Below, in pieces: positions 1-5,246 of a stretch of DNA of 5,829 bases. Position numbers and translations under genes: made by a program. Where the stretch lies: contig JASHTX010000056.1 of assembly GCA_030040335.1 (NCBI GenBank), positions 1-5,829 on the forward strand, read 5' to 3'. This DNA is from Microcaldota archaeon. Lineage in GTDB: Archaea > Micrarchaeota > Micrarchaeia > Micrarchaeales > CABMGC01. The notes under the pieces were generated by a model that was given only the letters and a program-made list of their open reading frames with translations, was not told the DNA's origin and searched no databases. The stretch's first letter is position 1. Each line of letters opens with the position of its first letter.

Positions 1-1424
1 TAAGAGCCTTCGGGTATGAGCGAACAGTTCTTCAGCTGGTCGTAAACGATCAGCCTGCTCTGATTTTCGTAACCCATGTAAATGTCAATCAAGGAGAAAC
101 CGCTTTCATAGTAGACTTTTGTGGTGTTCGGCAGCGTATTCAGGTAATTTGCGATTGCATGCTGGTCAAAAGTCTGATATATTATTGTCGTATAGAGGAT
201 CTGGCTCTCGAGATATGCCGTTACAAGCAGGAAGACCAGGATGACTCCCGGTATCGCCAGGGTGACGGGGTATCTCTTCTTCAGGCTTCTCTCCGAGAAG
301 TTTACAAGCGCCATCGCTATGAGCAGGACGGACGGTATGCCTATTATCGTCATATACCTTTCCAGCCTTGCGGTCAGGATGTATTGGAATGGAAAGAAGC
401 TGATGTATATGAAACCGAACTCAAGGTAGAGCCAGGCAACAGTAAACCACAGGAAGGGTACGTATGCGCGTTTTTCCCTTATGGCAAGCAGGTATATGCC
501 ACAGAGCACGACCAGATAGAAATAGAAGCCCACATAGTTGTAGTTATACCCGTAGATATTCTGCCATATGTTCAGCGGGTTAAGATTGAGAGACACGATG
601 GCGTTCTGGAATGCGCTGTAGACGTGGTAGGGAAACATGACGTTGAAATAGAAGTCCAGGTTCTGGTTTATCAGTATGCCCTCGGCCGGCGTACCTGCTG
701 TGCTGTATACCGCCGCTACAGTGGTAACAGTCGCCAGCGGATTTTTGGTCTCAATGTAGTTGTACAAAAGAAGAATCACCAACGCGATGGCAAAGCCGTA
801 GACCAGGTAAAGGCTGACCTTGTTTATCTTTATCTTTTGCCTGAGCAGCTCAACGACAAGGTAGACCGCTACCACGAAGACTATGATCCCGCTGGCTGGC
901 GTTGTAAGTACTGAGGCAACCAGCGCAACGCCGCTGACGAAGTACCACAGCCTCGATTTTCTCCTCTCTCCCCACAATAGTGCCAGGAACGTGAGGCCGG
1001 TAAGGAAAGCCTCAGGCACATTTGGCGTAGGCGTTGCTGAGAGCGTTGCGAAGAGCGGGAAGAACGCAAGGAGTAGGGCTGCGATAAGGCCCGCGTAGCC
1101 ATTGTAGAGCTCCTTTCCGATGTAGTATGCGATGAGTATCGATCCAAGGAACGAGAAAGTGGCCCAACCTGCAGTGGTGAGGTCGTTGATTCCAAAAAGC
1201 AAGTAGAAGAAGGCTATGGGGTATATGTTGAGTATCCTCAGGCTGAAAGTGTCCCCGTTCTCAACGAACAGTCCGTGGGCCGCCATCTGCGCGAAGTTGG
1301 TGTAGACGGTGTCGTCTCCGAAGTAGGACGGCCCTATGTTGAATACTATCTCATAGCAGAGCGCATAAAGAAGTATTATGCCCAATAGCAGGTACTCCAG
1401 CCTTATTTTTTCATTTGCCTTCAT
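1..1424 (-). CDS. GT-C family membrane glycosyltransferase (PMT_2/ArnT-like), 3' end cut by window edge
   Basis: I read 474 codons in one open minus-strand frame starting at ATG 1424. The protein is strongly hydrophobic, with about ten membrane segments (roughly residues 11-30, 86-103, 111-130, 138-151, 160-194, 205-222, 296-314, 323-345, 358-375, 388-405). After the first segment comes GDD (residues 36-38), the acidic pair that GT-C glycosyltransferases carry in the first outer loop; a second acidic site may be E138 in NVPEAF. The family moves sugars from polyprenyl-phosphate carriers onto protein, lipid or glycan on the outer membrane face. The acceptor here cannot be told. From about residue 406 a non-membrane tail begins, probably outside the cell. 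ATG 1424 is the only standard start in frame before the stop at 1470-1472, although the ribosome site is weak. The last visible codon begins TA, so the gene either ends at the edge (TAA/TAG) or continues with Tyr. It lies 28 bp after the methyltransferase gene, probably in the same transcript. Confidence 0.8.
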   Translation of the reverse strand, partial: MKANEKIRLEYLLLGIILLYALCYEIVFNIGPSYFGDDTVYTNFAQMAAHGLFVENGDTFSLRILNIYPIAFFYLLFGINDLTTAGWATFSFLGSILIAYYIGKELYNGYAGLIAALLLAFFPLFATLSATPTPNVPEAFLTGLTFLALLWGERRKSRLWYFVSGVALVASVLTTPASGIIVFVVAVYLVVELLRQKIKINKVSLYLVYGFAIALVILLLYNYIETKNPLATVTTVAAVYSTAGTPAEGILINQNLDFYFNVMFPYHVYSAFQNAIVSLNLNPLNIWQNIYGYNYNYVGFYFYLVVLCGIYLLAIREKRAYVPFLWFTVAWLYLEFGFIYISFFPFQYILTARLERYMTIIGIPSVLLIAMALVNFSERSLKKRYPVTLAIPGVILVFLLVTAYLESQILYTTIIYQTFDQHAIANYLNTLPNTTKVYYESGFSLIDIYMGYENQSRLIVYDQLKNCSLIPEGS

Positions 1425-1452
1425 GAACTCAAACCAAGAATGTACTGTCTTC

Positions 1453-2328
1453 TCACCTGTATGCGTATATCATGCCATATTCCATTTTTAAACCGTTTGT
1501 TTCAGAGTGCCTGCTGATCTTCGGTTCCGTATATCGTACCCTGAAGCCTGCTTTCTTCAGCCTGCTGACGAGCTTGGCGTAGCCGAAGTGGTACTCTATT
1601 CCTATCTCGTCAAAGCTCCTGAGCGAGCTCTCCTTCGCATTTGCTATTATTTCATACTCGCTCCCTTCGCAGTCCATCTTCAGGACCGCGTTGCGCAGTC
1701 CGTATTTGCCTACTATGCGATCTAGGGTCACAGTCTTTATCCTCTTCCCATGCCCGAAGTCCCGTAGAAGGGTGTTGCTCACGCTCTCATAACCGGCATC
1801 TATTGCGATGGTCTTTTCTGAGCCCAGGACCGCCTCATTATTCAGCTTTATCATCTTGCCCATGCCGTTTAGCGACACGTTCTTTGCCGCAAGCCTGAAC
1901 GAGTATGGGTAGGGCTCGTAGGCATAGACCTGCTTCGCCCCTTTGACCGCAAAATAAAGCGAGCTATCTGCGTTGTTGGCCCCTACATCGACTACGACCT
2001 TCCCGTTAACCCTCAATGGCGACCACTGTTCCGTTACGAACACCTCGTATATGTTTCTCATCGCGTTATCGAGCTGCACAGTGTTCTCAAAATAGAATCC
2101 TATGGTCTTCCTGCTGTAGCTGACCGATATGCTCTTTTTGCTACCGCTGACCGATATGCTTCTCAGGGCGCTTAGTTTGTATCTTGAATACAAAACCGCG
2201 CTATCCAGAAGACCAAACCTCAGGAGCGCGAATCTTTGCCATCCGTCAAAAGTGCTGATAAGCGTCGAGAACTCCTTGGTCTTCTCATCCAGCCCCCAAA
2301 AAAGATACTTCAGGTTGCTCCGCAACAT
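1453..2328 (-). CDS. FkbM-family SAM-dependent methyltransferase
   Basis: The 291-residue protein has a Rossmann-type methyltransferase core from about residue 108. SAM motif I is VVVDVGANNADSS (111-123), followed by the acidic end of strand 2 in YAYEPYP (E138), then LDRIV (202-206) and the FkbM hallmark VLKMDCEGSEYEII (215-228). Family members O-methylate sugars or small molecules and often sit in polysaccharide or glycoprotein clusters; the substrate here is unknown. The first 90 residues form an extension I do not recognise, containing a 9-residue tandem duplication (57-74). The start ATG 2328 has GGAG 7 nt upstream (2336-2339). The next gene downstream is the membrane glycosyltransferase, 28 bp away, which suggests joint expression and a role in making or trimming a surface glycan (inference). 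No transmembrane segment is evident, so it should act in the cytoplasm. Confidence 0.85.
   Translation of the reverse strand: MLRSNLKYLFWGLDEKTKEFSTLISTFDGWQRFALLRFGLLDSAVLYSRYKLSALRSISVSGSKKSISVSYSRKTIGFYFENTVQLDNAMRNIYEVFVTEQWSPLRVNGKVVVDVGANNADSSLYFAVKGAKQVYAYEPYPYSFRLAAKNVSLNGMGKMIKLNNEAVLGSEKTIAIDAGYESVSNTLLRDFGHGKRIKTVTLDRIVGKYGLRNAVLKMDCEGSEYEIIANAKESSLRSFDEIGIEYHFGYAKLVSRLKKAGFRVRYTEPKISRHSETNGLKMEYGMIYAYR
2107..2160 (-). repeat. In-frame 27-bp tandem duplication inside the FkbM gene
   Basis: Two adjacent 27-bp units (2134-2160 and 2107-2133) encode SISVSGSKK and SISVSYSRK. A 15-bp block, gctgaccgatatgct on the plus strand, is identical in both (2119-2133 and 2146-2160). The repeat keeps the reading frame and lies in the N-terminal extension, ahead of the catalytic core. 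Confidence 0.85.
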
Positions 2329-2367
2329 TGGCTCTCTCCCTATCTAGAGTGTATTTGCGTACATTGC

Positions 2368-2376
2368 TTTATTACC
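2368..2376 (-). promoter_or_regulatory. Weak candidate TATA box for the methyltransferase-glycosyltransferase pair
   Basis: The minus strand reads GGTAATAAA here, about 43 nt before ATG 2328. A start of transcription about 26 nt downstream would leave a leader of some 17 nt that contains the GGGAG ribosome site. The match to an archaeal TATA box is poor, and the 89-bp gap after the P1-like gene would also allow read-through, so this is only a candidate. Confidence 0.22.
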
Positions 2377-2417
2377 TTAACTAAAGCTCGTCAGAGTGAT
2401 GCCTGGTGCAAATCTGT

Positions 2418-2900
2418 TTATTGTCCGCTTTCATACGGAGTAAGGAAAGCAATAACATCTCCTATTCTCGACTCCTCGGCCTCCAACCCCAGGCTTCTGA
2501 CAACATCCGCTATCTCTGAGGCCGTGCCCAGCTTTCCGAGAGCAACCAGAAAATAGTAGGAATATATGTATATGAGGTGGCTCTTGACGTTTGCCTTGAA
2601 CAGAAGGTCGACTATCTCGGGATCAGCTTCTATGCCTGCGCCCTTCAGGACCTTTGTGACGCTCTCAGCGTTGATTTCCCTGCCCGCATAGCTGAGGAAT
2701 CCTGCCGCATAAAGGTATGGCATTATTGCACTCAGATGCTTCATCACCGTCTCCTCGCCTAGCAGCCTCTGAAGCTCTGCGACAATGAATTCGGCGCTGG
2801 ACGTGGCAAGGGTGTTTATTATGGCCTTAAGAGTGGCAATCGATGCTGCGCGGTAGGTGTCTTCATCAATTCCATCCGGGCCTCCTCCCTTAGTGAACAA
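2418..2900 (-). CDS. Tandem P1/L12-like small protein (two ribosomal-stalk N-terminal-type domains)
   Basis: The 160-residue reading frame begins at TTG 2900. Residues 60-105 read like the N-terminal dimerisation domain of archaeal stalk protein P1 (L12): PYLYAAGFLSYAGREI, then a VTKVLKGAGIE helix-turn and an EIVDLLF helix. A second, more diverged copy follows at about 115-153 (YYFLVALGKLGTAS, then VVRSLGLEAEE and IGDVIAFL). Normal archaeal P1 is about 100 residues, with one such domain, a charged hinge and an acidic tail ending near GLGALFG or FGLFD. The hinge and tail are absent here. Residues 14-56 look helical, but I cannot place them. Codons up to about residue 15 look coding, so the start lies upstream of ATG 2744. 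TTG has GGTG 5 nt before it (2906-2909). A far better ribosome site, GGGAGGAGG (2881-2889), precedes ATG 2875, which is in another frame; see findings. It is unlikely to be the main stalk protein; its function is unknown. Confidence 0.72.
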   Translation of the reverse strand: MFTKGGGPDGIDEDTYRAASIATLKAIINTLATSSAEFIVAELQRLLGEETVMKHLSAIMPYLYAAGFLSYAGREINAESVTKVLKGAGIEADPEIVDLLFKANVKSHLIYIYSYYFLVALGKLGTASEIADVVRSLGLEAEESRIGDVIAFLTPYESGQ

Positions 2901-2906
2901 ATGCCC

Positions 2907-2947
2907 ACCGCTAATGAATGCAATGCGATGTTATTAAATCTAGCGGT
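2907..2947. repeat. 7-bp inverted repeat flanking the P1-like gene promoter
   Basis: ACCGCTA at 2907-2913 and TAGCGGT at 2941-2947 are exact inverted copies separated by 27 bp, which contain the TATA box. One arm overlaps the predicted transcription start and the GGTG site. A 9-bp direct repeat, caaatgccc, lies just outside on both sides (2898-2906 and 2958-2966). It may be a regulator site or chance; arms this short are weak evidence. Confidence 0.25.
2931..2938 (-). promoter_or_regulatory. TATA box of the P1-like gene
   Basis: The minus strand reads TTTAATAA, close to the archaeal TATA consensus, in the 80-bp gap after the pilin-like gene. Transcription would start near 2908, giving a leader of about 8 nt to TTG 2900 or about 33 nt to ATG 2875. 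The second spacing is nearly the same as that of the aldolase promoter in this window. Confidence 0.55.
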
Positions 2948-2980
2948 ACCTTGCCTGCAAATGCCCGGCCTATGAAAGGT

Positions 2981-4312
2981 TCAGCAGCCCCTGTAGCTGG
3001 CCGTCTCCGTTATCGCTCCTGTTACGGTCAATGTAGGGTTCTGGGTGCTGCCCGAATAGCTGCCGCTTCCGGTTCCGCTCCAGCTCCTGAACGTACAACC
3101 GCTCTTGGGCGTCTCGCTGATCTGCTGTGTGCCTCCGGAAGTTACCCAGGTGTTTCCTGGAATCATCGTGCCGTCGCCCGATGGCGATGCGGTCATGTTG
3201 AGCGAGTACTGCTCGGCGTAGTCTGCGGTAACGGTGCAGTTTGACTCCGGAATGAAGCTGCCAGACTGTTTGGTCACTCCGCAACCCCCGATGCTGCTGT
3301 ACGCGAATCTCGTGGTGGAACTGCCGCTGTAGTCTGTTACATATGAGTATGTGCTGTCCGTGCCTCCATTTAGCGAGACGGTGACAGGGAACATCGAAGG
3401 CGTATAGCCCTGGCCATCGACAGTCAGGATCGGGGCCGTCTGCGAGACGCCGCTCAGGGACGTGTTTGTCTGGAATTTAATTGAGAAAGTCGGAACCTCA
3501 AAACTTATTTCTATAGGCGGTGAGTCCACATTGCCGAATGATGCAACAATCATTGCGTTGACAACCGACTTGCTGCCCTGCGAGCTGTTTATGTACGAAT
3601 ACGCTCTCCCATAGCTGTCTGTCTGCGCAGCCTTTGGGTCTGTGGCCACATACGTCGCATTGGTAAGTACGGTAAAGTTAGTGTCAGCCCCTGGCACCGG
3701 AGTGTTGAGCAGGATGACGTTTGCAGTGAGCAGGTCTTTCGGCCCGTTGGGCGTCTCCGTGAGGCTTGCAGCCACCAGGTTAACCGAGACAACTGTATTT
3801 GCCGCCTGCGTGATCCTTGTGTTGAAGGTTCCAACAAAATTCTGGAATGGGACAGTGCCGCAAGCGAGTGCATTGGTATTCTGGCAGATCGAGCCCCCGA
3901 AGGAGATCTGTCCCGATACGTACTGCCCTGTGTTAAGCGCCTTGCCAAGCGTATAGGTGCACAGTACCGCGCCTCCGGGCCTTACATAGGAAGGCTGGCA
4001 CGGCAGCACGAAGGTGCCCGTTCCTGTTGAATTTATGCTGAGCGATGGATTAAGCAGGTTGTACTGTTGTGCGTTAGACAGCAGCACGACCACGTTTGTC
4101 GCGGTGCCTGAAACCCCCATGTACATATCGTCGCAATAGCCGCCATAGTTGAGTGTGCAGAACTGGGGCTCCGTGAAGGCCGGTGCCAGTATGAATACGT
4201 AAAGCAGGACTAGCACTATTACCAGGGCTAGGAACGTCCAGGCATAGAGCAGCCAGTACTCTATTGCTGCCTGCGCCTTCAGCTCCTCTTTTTCTTCCAG
4301 TGCCTCCGTCAT
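2981..4312 (-). CDS. Large type IV pilin-like surface protein with C-terminal InlB-like beta-repeat domain
   Basis: The protein has 443 residues from ATG 4312. A short charged N-terminus (1-13) leads into QAAIEYWLL (14-22), which fits the archaeal class III signal pattern QxSxExxxL with Ala for Ser. A prepilin peptidase would cut before Q14 and leave Glu at mature position 5, as in type IV pilins. A membrane helix follows (about 19-43). The rest is an outer, Ser/Thr/Gly-rich beta region with ten cysteines (52, 60, 105, 118, 143, 151, 344, 359, 406, 443) and seven N-x-S/T sequons (N94, 212, 218, 242, 283, 358, 372). Residues 368-442 resemble the divergent InlB/Flg_new_2 beta-repeat (ASPSGDGT, then FRSWSGTGSGSYSG, then GAITETASY); 277-367 may be a related unit. 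It is likely a pilus subunit or anchored adhesin; no pilus assembly genes are visible. A TTG at 4327 would add five residues, but the TATA position favours leaderless ATG 4312. Confidence 0.82.
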   Translation of the reverse strand: MTEALEEKEELKAQAAIEYWLLYAWTFLALVIVLVLLYVFILAPAFTEPQFCTLNYGGYCDDMYMGVSGTATNVVVLLSNAQQYNLLNPSLSINSTGTGTFVLPCQPSYVRPGGAVLCTYTLGKALNTGQYVSGQISFGGSICQNTNALACGTVPFQNFVGTFNTRITQAANTVVSVNLVAASLTETPNGPKDLLTANVILLNTPVPGADTNFTVLTNATYVATDPKAAQTDSYGRAYSYINSSQGSKSVVNAMIVASFGNVDSPPIEISFEVPTFSIKFQTNTSLSGVSQTAPILTVDGQGYTPSMFPVTVSLNGGTDSTYSYVTDYSGSSTTRFAYSSIGGCGVTKQSGSFIPESNCTVTADYAEQYSLNMTASPSGDGTMIPGNTWVTSGGTQQISETPKSGCTFRSWSGTGSGSYSGSTQNPTLTVTGAITETASYRGC

Positions 4313-4331
4313 CAGATAAGCTTGCAATAGA

Positions 4332-4339
4332 AATTATAA
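4332..4339 (-). promoter_or_regulatory. TATA box of the pilin-like gene (leaderless transcript)
   Basis: The minus strand reads TTATAATT within an AT-rich run. Its centre lies 23-24 nt before ATG 4312, so transcription should begin at or within a few bases of the start codon. No Shine-Dalgarno site is present, which fits a leaderless mRNA and argues against TTG 4327. Confidence 0.55.
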
Positions 4340-4406
4340 TAATCATGCTACAAAAGTCCCCAGTGAGGCCTGGGCTTGAATTGAAGCAAACGTCTATGGA
4401 AAGCAA

Positions 4407-4414
4407 TTTAAATA
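4407..4414 (+). promoter_or_regulatory. TATA box of the fba-pfp operon
   Basis: TTTAAATA is a full archaeal TATA consensus, preceded by purine-rich GGAAAGCAA (4398-4406), which could serve as the TFB-recognition element. Transcription would start near 4434-4437 and leave a leader of about 30 nt. The promoter faces away from the pilin-like gene promoter, about 75 bp apart. Confidence 0.8.
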
Positions 4415-4453
4415 TCGGTAAGGCAATATTAGTGTAAACCAGCTGCAGTTTCC

Positions 4454-4462
4454 GGAGGTGAT
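4454..4462 (+). promoter_or_regulatory. Strong Shine-Dalgarno site of fba
   Basis: GGAGGTGAT pairs over nine bases with the archaeal 16S rRNA 3' tail (AUCACCUCC) and ends 3 nt before ATG 4466. It fixes the start codon and predicts high translation, as expected for a central metabolic enzyme. Confidence 0.9.
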
Positions 4463-4465
4463 ACG

Positions 4466-5242
4466 ATGGGAAGGATGGACAAATTCCTGAGGAATGGAAA
4501 GTCGCTGATACTCGCTTACGACCAGGGCCTGGAGCACGGTCCCACAGATTTCAACAGCAGCAATGTCAATCCTAAATACGTCTTTGACATAGCAAACAGC
4601 GGCGGCTTTGACGCTGTCGTATTCCAGAAGGGCATAGCAGAGAACTACTACCAGAAGGGCGGGGTTCCGCTCCTCCTCAAGCTGAACGGAAAGACTTCGA
4701 TTTACGGCAAGGATCCGCTTGCGCGCCAGAACTGCTCCGTAGACCACGCTGTGAAGATAGGCGCATCTGCTGTCGGCTACACTATCTACATAGGTAGCAA
4801 ATACGAGAGCGAGATGTTTTCGGAATTCGGAAGGATACAGGAGGAGGCGCACGGGGTCGGCATTCCGGTTGTCCTTTGGATATATCCCAGGGGCGAATAC
4901 GTCAAGGGCGACACCACAAAAGAGATGATGGCCTACGCCACAAGGACCGCTCTGGAGCTCGGAGCAGATGCGGCAAAGATAAAGTATGGCGGAAACGCTG
5001 AAGATTTCAAGTGGGCTGTAATATCCGCAGGGAAAATGCCGGTCTATATGGCCGGCGGACCGAAGGCTAACACAGAGGAGGACTTCCTAAAGCACGTGAA
5101 GGAAACGATTATGGCAGGAGGGACTGGTGCAGCTGTGGGACGAAACGTATGGCAGAGCGATAATCCTGCAAGGACGGCAAAGCGGCTGAACGCTATTGTC
5201 ATACAGGGCAAGTCTGTATCGGAGGCTCTGGAGATCAAGTGA
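4466..5242 (+). CDS. fba: Archaeal-type class I fructose-bisphosphate aldolase (DhnA family)
   Basis: The enzyme reversibly cleaves fructose 1,6-bisphosphate into glyceraldehyde 3-phosphate and dihydroxyacetone phosphate (EC 4.1.2.13) through a Schiff base, in the cytoplasm. The 258 residues cover a complete TIM barrel of usual family length. AYDQGLEHGP (17-26) holds the conserved Asp19; LWIYPRGEY (137-145) holds Trp138 and Tyr140; DAAKIKYGG (168-176) holds the Schiff-base Lys171. The 31-residue spacing from Tyr to Lys equals that of Tyr146 and Lys177 in the Thermoproteus tenax enzyme. The phosphate-binding segments YMAGGPK (194-200) and GGTGAAVGRNVWQ (218-230) are intact. Relatives that make aromatic precursors (ADH synthase, MJ0400-like) share this fold, but the phosphofructokinase gene 4 bp downstream favours glycolysis or gluconeogenesis. 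The start is set by the strong Shine-Dalgarno site. Confidence 0.95.
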   Translation: MGRMDKFLRNGKSLILAYDQGLEHGPTDFNSSNVNPKYVFDIANSGGFDAVVFQKGIAENYYQKGGVPLLLKLNGKTSIYGKDPLARQNCSVDHAVKIGASAVGYTIYIGSKYESEMFSEFGRIQEEAHGVGIPVVLWIYPRGEYVKGDTTKEMMAYATRTALELGADAAKIKYGGNAEDFKWAVISAGKMPVYMAGGPKANTEEDFLKHVKETIMAGGTGAAVGRNVWQSDNPARTAKRLNAIVIQGKSVSEALEIK

Positions 5243-5246
5243 TCGT

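Noticed and set aside
159..914. Plus-strand open frame of 251 codons
   Set aside because: It lies wholly antisense to the GT-C gene. Its product is rich in Tyr, Arg, Gln and Asp with no recognisable domain, whereas the minus frame gives a clear multi-pass membrane protein with a GDD motif. It is a by-product of GC-rich third positions.
881..1195. Minus-strand open frame of 104 codons
   Set aside because: It is a shifted frame of the glycosyltransferase gene, rich in Ser and Arg, without any motif.
1452..1458. AGGTGAG at the end of the methyltransferase gene as ribosome site for the glycosyltransferase
   Set aside because: It sits about 28 nt before ATG 1424, too far for a Shine-Dalgarno site, and no standard start codon lies in frame at the right distance.
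2418..2744. Shorter version of the P1-like gene from ATG 2744, which has GGAG 6 nt upstream
   Set aside because: The 50 codons before it keep the same codon style and give regular helical protein sequence, and the TATA box lies far upstream at 2931-2938. Internal initiation remains possible but is not the simplest reading.
2970..3284. Minus-strand open frame of 104 codons over the end of the pilin-like gene
   Set aside because: It is rich in Arg and His, in a frame other than the continuous 443-residue protein, and has no start signal.
4313..4327. TTG 4327 as start of the pilin-like gene
   Set aside because: The TATA box would place transcription start near 4310, downstream of this codon, and no Shine-Dalgarno site precedes it. 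ATG 4312 fits a leaderless start.
4394..4852. Minus-strand open frame of 152 codons opposite the aldolase
   Set aside because: It covers the aldolase promoter and the 5' part of fba on the opposite strand. The plus frame is an unmistakable aldolase with all catalytic residues, so this is a shadow.
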